Made by a program: the position numbers and the translations under genes. DNA of 64,000 nucleotides from Chara braunii. Taxonomy: Eukaryota; Streptophyta; Charophyceae; Charales; Characeae. A model generated the notes under the pieces. It made no database searches. It was not told where the DNA came from and saw only the letters and a list, made by a program, of their open reading frames with translations. Positions 1 to 11,671 of the stretch are shown one piece after another (position 1 is the stretch's first letter; each line of letters starts with the position of its first letter). Location: the NCBI GenBank assembly GCA_003427395.1, contig BFEA01000054.1:443053-507052 (forward strand), read 5' to 3'.

Positions 1-263
1 TTTTTTTTTGCCTAGGGCCAAGTGTTTCGGACCCCGCCATCAATTCCGTTTTTTCGAAAAGTGCGGGAGCGGCCCATTTTCGCGTTTAACGCGAATTCAA
101 CGGGATTTTTTCGAATTTAACGGGATTCAACGAGAGTTTAATTCCCCCGTTCCCCGTTAAAAAGACACACAGGCGCTCGGAGGTCCGGATCTTCCCCTGG
201 TCCCCCCTGAAACAACAAAAGCTGGAGAAGAAGCGAGAACAATTAATAACAGACTATTATTCG
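1..263 (+). other. Leader region upstream of LINE copy A ORF1
   Basis: Starts with a T-run (1-9). It contains short imperfect direct repeats around 80-140 built on TTTAACG and ATTCAACGGGAT. The reading frame of ORF1 is open back to a TAA at 87-89, without an ATG in the stretch I read. The true start is therefore either lost by mutation or upstream of a frameshift. I see no other feature here. Confidence 0.4.
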
Positions 264-878
264 GTGGAATTCCGGCACGTGCCCATAGAAATTCAAGGGG
301 CGTTCGTGCAGGAGCTCGCGCAAAAATATGAGATCGTTGACTTCATAGACCCTCTTCCCCACCATGTAGCCCCAAGGGACGACAACCTCATGGTGGCCTT
401 GGATATCCCCAAAGGGTACATCTTCTCCATCGACGATGTCATTCTTTTTCGGGTGGGGGGCAAGGATTTTAAAATCCACACAGCACACAAGACACGGCCT
501 TGGTGCTTTAAGTGTCAGGCGTACGGACACCTCCCTTTGGACTCCGACTACCCCCACCACCCGGCCAGGAGAATCAGATTCACTGGCCGCCTTTTACGCG
601 ATCCTTTCAAAGGAACAAGGTGGAGGACGGTTGATGCAGGGCACGAAGGATTGGTCTTTATCGATGAGCCTCGAGAAGGGGGAGGGGGAGGGAGGTGGGA
701 ATGGGAGAAAAGTGAAGAAGTCAACTGGAACACAAAGCCACCCGACCAGTGGACCCCTCCTAAATCAGTAGAAGCGCACATGGAAAGAATTACCATCCCC
801 TCACATACCCTCCCAAAAGAGGACATTGTTACAGTACTAATTAACAGACGAGATATGCCAGGAACAGTCGGAACCTAG
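90..878 (+). pseudogene. LINE copy A ORF1, N-terminal part with CCHC-type zinc knuckle
   Basis: ORF1 proteins of plant L1-type LINEs bind the element RNA in a ribonucleoprotein. After a Lys/Glu/Gln-rich stretch (about 215-240) the frame runs through a gag-like segment that ends in a knuckle at about 500-545. The spacing is C-x2-C-x4-H-x4, but the last ligand is Ser (TCC) instead of Cys, a one-base change that should abolish zinc binding. The frame closes with TAG at 876-878. Sequence continues downstream in another frame, so this is one protein split by frameshift or stop. No ATG start is visible in the open frame. The identification rests on the knuckle and on its place ahead of ORF2. Confidence 0.65.
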
Positions 879-907
879 CCCCAGACTCGGCCCCGGTTAG
901 AATCCAG

Positions 908-2013
908 ACCCCAAGATTTTATCACTCCAGCGGACATGGGGGAAATGTGGCATAACCCGGTTTTGAAGAAAAAAGCTTCCTCTAGCAAAAAACGTAAAGT
1001 GCTGCACACTTCAATCACCCCTGGAACGGATAATCGATTTCAGATCCTTGCGACAAAAGATGGGGACGAGCAGGCAGTAGCACAACAACCGAGGGAACCA
1101 AGACGGGATGAGCACCGCGGACAATTAAAGGAAGGAAGGAAACGGTGCACGGGTGACCAAGGGGGAAGTAGGGGGAGGTGGGGCAAGTAGCACTCAGGTA
1201 ATCAGGAGAGGAAGGAAGGGAGAGGGCGAGACGTCACAGGAGAGGGAGCAACAATCGTCCCAGGGGGAGAGGACCCACCAGTTAGCCAGACAACTCATCC
1301 TAGAGGAGGGAGCAGCAAGGAACGTTGCTAAAAAACATCCTAAACCAAAACCTCCCCAAGGATCTCAGGTCAACAAAGAAACCACCGGAATGGACCCCTT
1401 CTTTCAAGCTTTTGGACCCCAGCCTATGGATTGGGAATCACCTCCCCCTCCCCCAGATGTGGAAATGACCGACAGTGCCCCTGAGGCCTGGGGGTCGCAA
1501 GGGCAAGAGGATGTAGAAATTAGACTGAGGAATCTGGCGGAATGGCTAATTGGCCAACTCCGGGTGCTATATACAGGTCAGGACGAGACATATTGGGACG
1601 AAGCCAAAGTACAACTTTTTTCATTATTAGACGAGAGCCCAAGTCTGAAACAAGCTCTAGAGCAGGGCCTGCCCCCAAAAACGGACTCGCAACAGGTTTT
1701 GAACAGAATCTGGAACATTGTGCACCGAAAATTCCAACCCTCTATACCAGCAGACACGCCCAACACATCCGAGGAGGCAGACAAGCCCCCTCCACACCCC
1801 CCCGACCGGCCACCTCCGGATAAGGACACACAACAAGCCCTAAAACCCCCTCATCCCGAACAGAGAGAGGGAGAGGCAGCCGAAGTAGAGGGAACAGGCC
1901 CCTCAAAGCGGGCTAAACGACGCCATCTAATTGAAAAAGGGTTATACCACAAGAGCCTACCAAGGGGGGATAAGGTTCTAGTGTTGCCAATTAGGAAGAA
2001 GGCCGAAAAATGA
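908..2013 (+). pseudogene. LINE copy A ORF1, C-terminal part (basic and proline-rich)
   Basis: Two overlapping frames (936-1190 and 1153-2013) continue ORF1. The first contains a nuclear-localisation-like run, SSSKKRKVL, shortly after 960. The second is rich in Lys, Glu, Gln and Pro, with a Pro-run near 1440 and another near 1790. It ends in a basic cluster (KRAKRRHLIEKG, about 1905-1945) and a stop at 2011-2013. I recognise no enzyme domain. Low complexity and basic patches fit the tail of a nucleic-acid-binding ORF1 protein. The frame change near 1150-1190 shows decay. Confidence 0.5.
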
Positions 2014-2202
2014 GAATTAGGCTTGTCACGTGCTGAGTCTGAAGACCCATATACCCCCGCCCATGGAGGAATGACGCTACATGGGTGGCACATGATGCAG
2101 AAGGAAGAGGTATTAAAGACCCATGTAGTCACAAATTTCATTACCACCCACTACGAACTAGGAACAATGATCACTATTAGTGTTTCAACATAAGTACTGA
2201 AG

Positions 2203-3899
2203 ATGGCCTACAAAGACCTCTACGTAAGATTTGAAGAGAATAAGGAGGCCGGACTGCATTGGCATACACTTAGTATGCTCCTGGACACCCAACAACTAAA
2301 ATTGAAGCCAAGCAACATATGGTCGACTGATGAAGTACTCACATGTATCTGCACGATACTAAGGAAGAATATCCTCAATAGGGGGGTAGATTGGGAGTCA
2401 CAGGAATGGACGCAATTACTCAGAAAATAGGGGGGGTCTACGGTTGAACAACTATACTTCAAAATGGATTAGGTAGATGTGGTGTACGGGAAGAATAAAA
2501 AGTGGAAACACATCCTGCAGCAAGCAGACTTAGATATTAGAACGATCAACGTGACTGGTCTAGCATCCCGTAACCCGGAAAAAACTAAAGCATTATGAGA
2601 TTTGATGAGGGGAGTCGGGGGAAGAACGTGGCCGGATGTAGTCTGCGTTCGAGAGACCCATCTAATGGACACACCAGAACACCACAAAGCTCACAAACAA
2701 GTCTGACCCTTCCAAACCTATCAAGCGTTTGCTCCCTGTCTAGGCAGCTCAGGTGTAACAATTTGGATTCCATCCCAATCACGATTTGAACTACTCAGCC
2801 GGGAGAAGGATGAGGAGGAGGGGCGATGGGTCAAAGTACTGGGCATGTTGGAACTAGAAATTATGTGCATTATTTCCATATGTGCTCCCAACACGACCCG
2901 CGAATGAAGTTTTTTTTTTTGGAAAATGGAAACAATCCCCACCCCGGATGTCCCCCCGATAATAGCAGGAGACTTCAATGCCGCACAAGATAGGTGGTTG
3001 GACAAATGGAAAGTCTCCCACACCTCCACACATAACGCGGATGAGGACGAACAAATGTTGAAAGACTTGTGCGCCCCGCTCTCGCTTTTTGATACCTTCA
3101 GGCGCAGCTACCCTACTGAAAGGGCTTTTACGTGCATCCAAGACAATGACCCTGCTAGACTCTCCCGAATCGATCTAATTCTGGCTTCGGAGGAGTTGGT
3201 TGGGGGGCTCTCTGTAACGACAATATTACCGACCAGCCCATATCTCGGATTAGACCACAAAATGTGTATGGCGGTGTGGACGTTTCGTAAACGGCCGGAC
3301 CAGGGGGCTAGTTACTACAAACTAAATACCTCCTTACTCAAAACCAACTCTTTTCAAAAGTACCTACGTCAAGCCTGGGACTTCTGGAAAGATCACCGTC
3401 CCCAACAAGTATCACAAATCGCGTGGTTTAACAATGGTTTATTTTTCATGGCAAAACAATGTAACCAATATTCTAAGCACTTGACTGCTCAAAGATATCA
3501 GCAAGAAGTCACAATTATGCAAAACTTAGTAAATGCAGAACAAAAGTAAAACTCGCAAAGACGGGAACAAAGGACTAAGGAACTACAAACCTGCATACAA
3601 TAATTGAAAGATCAACTTCTCAGACATGCACAGTACAGATGGCAAGGAGCCCACACAAGGGCACGACTATCTAGATTCTCTACTGAAGGGGTGATGGATT
3701 CTCAATTCTTCAGCTTGGCTAGAGCACGTATTCAAAGAACCATAATTGAAACACTTTACAAACTAAATGCAAGGGAAGCAGACCCGACCACAACCACAGC
3801 CTGCTGCACCAAGATAACGTATGACTTTTACAAAGATCTCTTTTCGTCACATATAGATAAATCAGACGCATCACATCATGATCGCTTGATAAATGATTT
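2203..3899 (+). pseudogene. LINE copy A ORF2, N-terminal endonuclease region
   Basis: The endonuclease nicks target DNA to prime reverse transcription. One frame holds from 2203 to about 3899, interrupted only by stops. Landmarks: the GDFN motif (IIAGDFNAAQDRW, about 2958-2997), SRIDLILAS (about 3163-3189), and a degenerate histidine box with LDHKM in place of SDH (about 3250). These match the exonuclease-endonuclease-phosphatase fold of L1-type elements. In-frame stops include TAG 2428-2430 and TGAs in contexts where relatives carry Trp (KAL-stop-DLM, KQV-stop-PF, TRE-stop-S). Two TAA stops near 3547 and 3601 could come from CAA. A frameshift near 3899 moves ORF2 to the next frame. Confidence 0.8.
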
Positions 3900-5646
3900 C
3901 TAGAACCACTCAACAAAACACTAACACTCGAACAACGTAATTCCTTAGAAGCCCCTCTCTCCAAAAAGGAAATATAGACCGCCCTTCTGCAATTGAAGGA
4001 GGATAAGGCTCCCGGGATATATGGATTCCCTAAAGAGTTATGAGAAACCACATGAGATTTTATGGGCCAGGAAGTTATGGACTTCTACAACGAAGTATGG
4101 CTCACAGGAAGACTTGAAATGGGAAAAAGGGTGGGGCAAGGGATACTAACACTCTTGTATAAAAAAAGGGATACAATGGATATCAGGAACTACAGACCAA
4201 TAACGCTCCTCACTGTAGTATACAAGATGTTGTCCAAAACACTGGCAAATAAAATGATCCCGGTAATGGAGGATATCATCCATCCAGCACAAACCGGCTT
4301 CATGAAAAACGGGAATATACAAGAAAACATCATGTTGATCAACGAGATCCTCCAGCTTACGAAACACTATCGCCAAAATACGGCCTTGATCTTCATTGAC
4401 TTCGAAAAGGCTTACGACTATGTGGACTGACTGTTTTTGGATAAGTGTCTAGAAAAAATGAACTTTGGACCGGATTTTAGACGTTGGATACAAATCCGGC
4501 ACCAAAACGCCACTACATGTGTCCAAGTCAATGAAAGTTTTGCACCACCCCTACACTTAGAGCGTTCGGTCCGCCAAGGTGACCCTATTGCCTTCTTCCT
4601 TTTCCTGGTCATCATGGAGACATTAACTGCTAACCTTCAGACAAACAAGAATATTACCAAAATACGGGTTACACGCATCCCGGAGGAGGCAATCTCGGTG
4701 TGTTCCTTGTTCGCAGACGATCTCACAACAATTGCAAAGGCCACACACCGTAACATGGACGAAATTCAACAAATGATGGAAAGGTTTACTAAGGTTTCTG
4801 ACATGACAGTAATCTGGGGTTCTAAGACGCACGGATGGTGGATTCACCAGCAAGGTGGACGCCCCCCAGAGTTACCACGCATTGCATGGACACCATTAGA
4901 GACACCAATAAGAATCATGGGGTTATCCATGATCGCAGAGGGACGACCACCAATCAACGACGAGTGGATCAGCGCACCGGCTCTACACAAACTAAGCAAC
5001 TGGAAAAACAAACTCGGATATCTCTTCGGCCAGGCCTTAGTACTTAATAATGTAGTCTTCGCATCACTATGGTATAAGTCTCTGCTGTGGCCATTGAGTA
5101 AAGAGGCTTTGAGGGGTCTACGGAAAAAGGCAGCCACCTTCCTATGGAGAATGGATGAAGAACAAAATACTGAAATAAGCCGAATGGCCTGAGACTCGAT
5201 TATCCAACCAAAAGCAGGGGGAGGCTTGAAAATTTTTGATCCGACCAAGCAGGTGCAGGCATTACAAGTGAAATGGATTAAAAAACTGATATTTGCCTCT
5301 CAAAGCCCGTGGAGTGTTTTAGCCTTGGAACATCTTACCCGTTTGGTCCCGACCCCCCCCCTTACGATTCACCCTCTGACTTGGCTAGAAGACCGTTTTT
5401 TGTCAATCCCGCGTAAACTCCCACATGGAAGGGAGGGAGCGGAGGGAGGAGGTCAGACACTGGCAAGTTTTGACCATCATTGCTGCAATTATCGCGCAAA
5501 CTCCCGCTCCCAGACAGAACCCACCCCGACCGCTGAGAGGAGGTCCATCTCCAACCCCTCTTCGGAAATAGATGGGTGACAGACACAAGGGGCTGCGTTA
5601 TGATGAATTCATCACTACCTTGGAAGAATTGGGTTAAACACGGTGT
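3900..5646 (+). pseudogene. LINE copy A ORF2, reverse transcriptase region
   Basis: Copies element RNA into DNA at the nicked target. The frame starting at 3900 runs to about 5450 with only in-frame stops. RT motifs in order: NYRPITLL (about 4190), HPAQTGFM (about 4285), LIFIDFEKAYDYVD (about 4385-4427), SVRQGDPI (about 4566), SLFADDL (about 4705-4725, catalytic FADD intact) and SLWYKSLLWP (about 5065). Stops: TAG 3976-3978, TGA 4041-4043, TGA 4053-4055, TGA 4428-4430, TGA 5190-5192 and, after a frame change, TGA 5534-5536. Most face TGG in sibling copies. The match to LINE D continues to about 5646 (PLFGNRWVTDTRG), where the copy is truncated. Confidence 0.9.
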
Positions 5647-8600
5647 CGAGCGACCGCAAACCAGTCGGCCACCTGAAATACGATGGATTGGGCCTCGAGT
5701 TAAGTGCCGACGGGAGAATCAGGCTGCACTTTCATCAGAGTCGTCGGGATAAATAAGGGGTCGGAAATGGATCCCTAAAATCCCCCCTGTCAATTGTTAA
5801 AATTAACCCTTGAAATCAACACAATGAACAACCACCCCTACTGCGCCTAGAGCCTACCATTTTTCGTTCGATCTGAGGCTGCTCGTGATGCGGTCGGCCG
5901 CGGAGCCGGGTTGTGGTGCTAGGGCTCGAATCGCCACTTTTACGCTGACCAATTGACAAGAGAATGAACCCTCAAATTTTATTAATTCTAACAATAAAAT
6001 TAAAATTGAGAAAAAAGAATTAAAAAGTTATAAAAACAATAAAAGGGACGAAAACGAATGAATATTTGTTGATTAATTGAATTTTTTCATAATTTATTCT
6101 TGATGGAACCGTCCTCAATCTTTACAAATTCTAATAACAGTATTAAAAACGAGTAAAAGAGTTAAAAATAATGAAAGAAGAGAAAACAGATGATTATTTA
6201 TTATTTGATTAATTTTTTATGGAATTTATTTTTGATGGATTTTTCTGGAAATTATCAATTTATCCCAATTCATCGATTCGTATGGGTTCCCGATGATTAT
6301 AGACTGCCGCTTGATTTTACCCAATCTGCTGAATTACTACCCTCGGTGTGACCCCGATGTTATTGAGTGAATGGGAGCGATTTCGGGACACGGCGACATG
6401 GTTGGTATGGTGCGGCAACGGGTTCTGCTTGGTATTGGCGTGGGTCATCGCCAATATGGTGCTATATTCTGTGACCACGGTCACTGGTCCGGAGTTGGCA
6501 TAGTACTGTCACTGGGACAACATTTGTACGAGCTACTTCTGTTCGCCGCTGGGACGGTCGGAATGACCGCTAGTTCGGATTGGCACAATATTGCACGCCG
6601 ATACTTATTTTCAGGTTCGGAACATTTATGTCTGGTACCGTACTGATTTGGTGCAGGTGCGGCACACGAACAACACACTACTGCCAGATTCTGTTATTGG
6701 TTCGAGAATGAAGCTGCGTACCGCGACGAGGTACTGATTATTTGGTATGGACACTGCCTTGGACCAGATGTACAACTTGGTCTGGTATCGAGCACTGGGT
6801 TCTTATTTTTGTAAGGGAGTGGGCCCTAGACTGTTACGGGGCACTAATCTGGACCACGCGAGTGCCTGAGGCTGTGGGTGGGGAAATGCCACCAATTTGT
6901 GGGCCTGATGCCGCGAGTATGGAGCTCGGGCCTTGGCTACGAGCAAGTACCACGCTGCTATTTTTCCCTGGGTGGATGCTGCGGTCCATAGACATAAGGC
7001 CGACAAACGAACAGGCAGGGGCAGTTCGAAGAGGAGTGTAGAACGAGAGCGCCAGGTGTACCCGGTCCACACTGAAGATGGGTTGAAGTGCGCCCGAACG
7101 GAAGAGAGGGGAGGCGAAATGGAACGTGCGCCAGGCGTACGCAGCGCTCTGGAGGTTGACTGGGACGTGCTCGTTTGTCTAAGATGCGCTTGTTTGCCTG
7201 AGACGTGCTCGATTGGAGGACAGACTGCTGAAGGCAGAAGAGGTAGGGGAACAAATGGGAGAAGGAGACAAGACTGACAAGCCGGGCGTGCGCGGGTCTC
7301 AACAGAGTTGACCCAAGAGAATCAGCAGCTCGGGGCAGCGTCCATGGAGCGCGCAGCACGCGAGCGTTTGAGCTAACTGGCGAGAGTGCGAGGGAAGGGA
7401 ACTGTTTCAGTCGAACCTTGGTGGTGGAGAGAGGGTTAGAGGCGGAACACATGTACCGGGTGAACAGTGAAGAGCGCGTGACCGAGCAAGCAAGGACCAG
7501 GCAGGGTTAGCTAGTTCTGGGGGAACACCGCTCGTGAAGGCGGGGAAGACGTGGGCAGTGCTAGAATGGAGTGAAGAGAAACTCGAGTATACTGCGCGCA
7601 GTGTCTGAGGGTCTTGAGCAACTTACATGCCATTGACAAGGGCGCGAACAGCGACCTTCGTGCCATTGACTAAGACGCGAAGAATTGGACTTGAAAGCAA
7701 TGCGGGTTTGACCCGCTCTTATTACACGAGCTGAACAAGTGGATTGTTGACGGGATCTAACGATCCTTTATACTGTTCTGAGTGTCGGGCATGTCGCAGA
7801 CAGATTGAACCGACAAGGGTCAACAAGAAAGTAAGTTTATCTATATACATATCCCCCTTTCGAACAAGTGAGCAGAGTCCTACTAGTGCACCTTCTGCGA
7901 ACGAGCGAGCTCGAGCCTTCCGTTTTCCTGATTGGATGGGAACTTCCTGCAAAGAGCCAACATCAAATCATTCGTTATCTGCATCTCCCAAAATAGGGGA
8001 AACCTTCATGACGGGAGACAGTAAAAAATGAAGCTGTAAAATTGAGGAAACTGTTTACGTGTCAGTGTTCGACAGGATACTGTGCAGTGGGATTTCATTA
8101 TTCGGGTGTGAGTTCTCTCTGAAAGGAGGGCTCGTTAATCTATTCATTTTTCGAAGGGATACGAAATGGTGAGAACGGAAGCGGTTGGTCAAACAAAACC
8201 TTTGATCTCCTTGGTTCCAGGTCATTTGGACACGACTCAACTTGCATCTTGACGTATCAGGACTAGGACCCCGAAAATAGCCCAATCTGAAAGGCCCACT
8301 TCCCTGCGAGGCGGGGAGTGAGAGACATTGTAATTATTACTGTTTCCTATAATCACAAAAGCTCACACCCTGTTTCACATAGGCCTCCTGAAAGAAAGTC
8401 GTGACGTAAGTATACCTAAGTGTGAGGAAGGTGGAATCAGTCAATGTGTGGGCGAACTAGTTTGCTCGTGAACGAGTGCGTAAAGGGGGGGGGCGTATAT
8501 GTGAGTGGGAACGGTTTAACGAAAATAAACGACTGAGAAAAGGAGTTCTTCCTCCATCGAAATAGTTCAGCCAAATGAAGTTTGATTCGAAGTGGTGAGC

Positions 8601-9740
8601 AGATCTGGCTTGGCTGCGTCTATTACGCAAAAGTTCATTGAACGGGGAAGGATCTCGATTGATAACAAGGGAGAAAAGAAGAGCGGACACCTACCAGAGA
8701 GACCTTGCGTGAGGGAAGAGGGGGAGCGTGTGTGCTGAACCCCTTTGCATTCGGAAATTTGATGTGCGTGCTTACTCCAAAGGAAAGTATGACTGGGGCG
8801 AGCAACCCTCGCTCCTCTATCGTATGGAGGAAGCTGTGTGCGAATACTCTTGAGTGTATAAGGGAAATGTTTGAGCAAGCCCTCCAGGGTTGGGATTTCA
8901 AACGGACTGTTGTAGTGCTTTGAGGCTTGTATCCTAACTCACTAGAAAGCGTTCCACGGAGAATGTGAGTCATTGATAAGGAAACGAAAAGACCCTGTGG
9001 CCAGCGCCCCAACCCCCGAGTCACTGCTTGGTCGACGACTGACAAATTGTTTTCCCTAGTTTCTGAAAGAATCACTTCAATTGGAACTTGAAAGGTCACT
9101 TCGATCAAAATCTGAATGAATCGCTCCGGTTAGTATTTGAAACCAGTGTGTGAAGACTACTCTGATCAGTGTTAGTCAAGTCTCATCAGCCGGCAACTGA
9201 TTGATCGCTCGAGACAGTGTACGACGGCGTCACGACGAACTTCATCCAGCTTCAGGTGAATTACCACTGGGTTGGCGCCCACTCAGGTCCAATCGAACCA
9301 CAACTGTGAAACGAGCCTTGAGTGGGCACTCGGTCACTCTTTCTAAATGAATTATAGTGATCGTATGATGCTGAAGTAGAGTGGATCAATTGAGACTGAG
9401 TCATTGTGCTAGCGTGCTGTCAACTGGGACTATGGCGATTGTTGACTGCTTAGTCTGCATGCAGTTTGGCTTGTGTATTGGTTGGCTGACGTGCGGGTAA
9501 TCAAGACTGAAACGGGAACATTTGTTTTAACAAAAAGAAAAAGAGAAGAATTTTCTATTTTCCTTCGTTCTGGCAATGATATAAAGTTCATCACAGAGTG
9601 GGGGAGTGACAAGCTTCACAAACCCTACCACCCTGCTGGTCGCTGAGGACCTCGGAAGCGGGCGCAGCGAGTGACAAGCGATGTTGCCCTTGGCTTCAGC
9701 AAACAACACGCGACTCCTCCCCAGGTTTCCTCACAACGGT
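5647..9740. other. Unassigned stretch between LINE copies
   Basis: About 4.1 kb with no protein I recognise on either strand. 5950-6250 is strongly AT-rich with short near-repeats (ATTAATT, AAAGAGTTAAAAA). 6360-7460 is GC-rich and rich in GGTA/GGTATTGG-type words. 8000-9740 has moderate composition and repeated TCACTTC/GATCACT words around 9060-9170. All frames are short and unconserved in appearance. It could be an old, degraded repeat or intergenic DNA. I cannot tell from sequence alone. Confidence 0.5.
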
Positions 9741-9744
9741 ATAC

Positions 9745-11116
9745 TAGGGGATCTGTGGGACAATGAAAGACAAGATTGGAGAACGGGGGATCAGTTGTGA
9801 GCAACCTTGAGATATTGCCATCACGTAGAGGATTTTCTGGAAAATCTTATTGAAGCCATCCCACTGGAATGGTACCGAATCCTCAAACGCGGCCCCACCT
9901 TGAGAGAAGGAGATTGGGTGGCAAGCACAGAGACCCCGTTGAGGGTTGGTTTGATACATATGATGTCGCCCCAAACAGTCTTAGTCGAGTCCTATGTCAT
10001 CACCAATACAAACACCCTCCAAGGGCGTAGAGCACCCTTGGAATGGAGAGACAAAGCATCAGTGCACCAAGTGAGAGTCATCGAAGAGAAGGGACAGAGG
10101 CTGGCATTCCAGCCAAACAAACCAATCCAGGATCTCGCTCTGGACCCAGTGGAATGGGTTTGGCAACCCTCCAAAAAGAGGGGGGCCCCCGGGACAAGTC
10201 ACACTAGTCTGCACCAGCTTTCGGTCAAATCAATCTATAAAATGCTAAGACCTTAACGACATCTAAGGGATATGATTAATGATCGATGGGCCAGACATCT
10301 AAATGTGGATCGGGCTCTTCTGTCACTGATCCAATGGTTTAAAGAACAAAAACATAAGCCCATGAAAATCACCTCCCTACAGTGGCAATAGCCCACCGCT
10401 GCCTGCCAACCAACGACTAGTTAACTGACCGCACAAACCTCGAACAAAAAGGCCTATTGCTTCCGTGGTGCCAACGATGTCAGAGTCTCCTCCCCTCCCA
10501 TAAGAAGGCAGAAACCATTGAACATATATTCATGCAATGTCCAATCGCTCAATACATATGGAGGTGGTGGGACCACATATGGCGGAAAATGGAACCAGAC
10601 ATCCCCTGACCCTGGTCATGGCAAGCCATATTGGCAGGACATTGGTTGTCGGCAAAAACAGGTTCGACCTTCGCAGGGAATACGTAAAGATTGGGGAGGA
10701 GAGCAGTGATATGGGCACTCTGGTGGCAAAGATGCACCCTGGCTATGGAAAGGGTATGGGTGGAGGACGCGGAGATTATAGAACAGATTCAGCAATAGAT
10801 ACACCTTGAACTCACACGCAGATGGCTGAACACAAAAACTCAATTAGAACAGTTAAGACAAATAGGAGACGTCAGGAGACAAATTACGATTTTTTGCACA
10901 GACTGGGTAGGAGGGGAAAGGGAAGGATGAATCGCAAAGGTAGAATGGAGTGGGGATCAGGGAGAAGGGTTGCGGGAGTTAGAAAGAATGAGAGATTATC
11001 GCTTAGTGGTCAAAGACTGGACTAACATAGAGCCCTCGTTCCCATTACGCCCTCCCTCGGATTTCCCAAATCCCTTCCGGCCCCATGCCCTGTCACTGGC
11101 AGAAATCTTGTTCTAA
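9745..11116 (+). pseudogene. LINE copy B ORF2, C-terminal part with RT zinc-binding domain
   Basis: This part of plant LINE ORF2 carries a C-x2-C ... E-H ... C zinc-binding motif (zf-RVT family) and helps bind element RNA. Visible: LPWCQRCQSLL then ETIEHIFMQCP (about 10460-10545), then WRWWDHIW (about 10560). The tail includes FCTDWVGG (about 10890) and ends with TAA at 11114-11116. Stops inside: TGA 9798-9800, TAG 10418-10420, TGA 10607-10609, TGA 10928-10930. The last three face TGG in LINE D. At least one frameshift lies near 10390. Residue-by-residue agreement with LINE D makes the assignment firm. Confidence 0.85.
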
Positions 11117-11653
11117 ATGTGTCACTGATAGTCTCCTTCACAAACCTCCCTGGAGCCCCCTGGGGAGGACCCCGCTCATCCTATAGTTTTCTGCCTTTTC
11201 AGTGGAGAAGTCAATGGGTTACTGGCAACATCGACCAGGGTTTGGAATGAGCAGCAACCCTTAAATGATATCGGTTTTCAATGACTTATACAGCGCCCTT
11301 CGGCTGTGGGTGAAGAGATACGGAAGGCATGGTGGATCTCCAAGCTCAAAATGAACTACAACACACTCTACTGGCCGACCAACAACCGGTGATCCCTCCA
11401 AACTCACAATAGATTACACTATTGGACATTCTACTGGCCTGCTCAGTCAATCCTCTGGGTCGAATGGCAATCAATGTCAGCAGGCCTCACAACCATTGTT
11501 CTCATTTTTTCTCAGACATTTGTAAACATTCTTTTGTAAAAAGGGCGCTGGACCCGATTTCCGGCAGGTGATGCTCCCCACCAAGAGGTGGAGTCCCTTC
11601 CCAAGTGTTAGTGGTGTCTGCTCTTATCAGCAACACTAACACAAGTGGGGGTT
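11117..11653 (+). other. LINE copy B 3' UTR with conserved terminal box
   Basis: Follows the ORF2 stop. It shares CTGCTCAGTCAATCCTCT (about 11435) with the LINE D UTR. A box near 11542-11592 reads GGCGCTGGACCCGATTTCC, then GCAGGTG and CCCCACCAAGAGGTGGAG. The same box occurs in LINE D (about 22214-22266), LINE E (59242-59300, minus) and LINE F (59836-59872, minus). Conservation next to the poly(A) suggests a recognition site for the element's own RT (inference). Confidence 0.6.
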
Positions 11654-11671
11654 AAAAAAAAAAAAAAAAAA
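11654..11671 (+). repeat. Poly(A) tail of LINE copy B
   Basis: Eighteen A in a row directly after the UTR. LINE C sequence starts at 11672, so the tail marks a sharp boundary. Confidence 0.85.

Larger units (their letters stand above)
90..5646 (+). mobile_element. LINE copy A (L1-like non-LTR retrotransposon, near full length, inactive)
   Basis: Order of parts on one strand: ORF1 with a zinc knuckle, then ORF2 with an apurinic-type endonuclease and a reverse transcriptase. This is the L1-clade layout common in green plants. The coding part stops matching sibling copies near 5646, so the C-terminal zinc-binding tail and 3' UTR are missing. ORF2 is broken mainly by in-frame stops, with few frameshifts, and its RT active-site motif FADD is intact. 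LINE C and LINE F have altered active sites. It is the longest LINE in the window and the best reference for the family. Confidence 0.85.
9741..11671 (+). mobile_element. LINE copy B (C-terminal half, 3' UTR and poly(A))
   Basis: Begins inside ORF2 downstream of the RT (GDLWDNERQDW) and continues through the zinc-binding tail, a UTR and an A18 tract at 11654-11671. It is collinear with LINE D from 20093 on. The 5' truncation plus a clean poly(A) end is typical of LINE insertion by target-primed reverse transcription. It overlaps none of the sequence present in LINE C, which starts at the next base. Confidence 0.8.

Noticed and set aside
4041-5192. A variant genetic code in which TGA and TAG mean Trp
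   Set aside because: Many Trp in the same frames are TGG, other stops are TAA, and frameshifts and dead active sites show these are pseudogenes. Decay by transitions explains it more simply.
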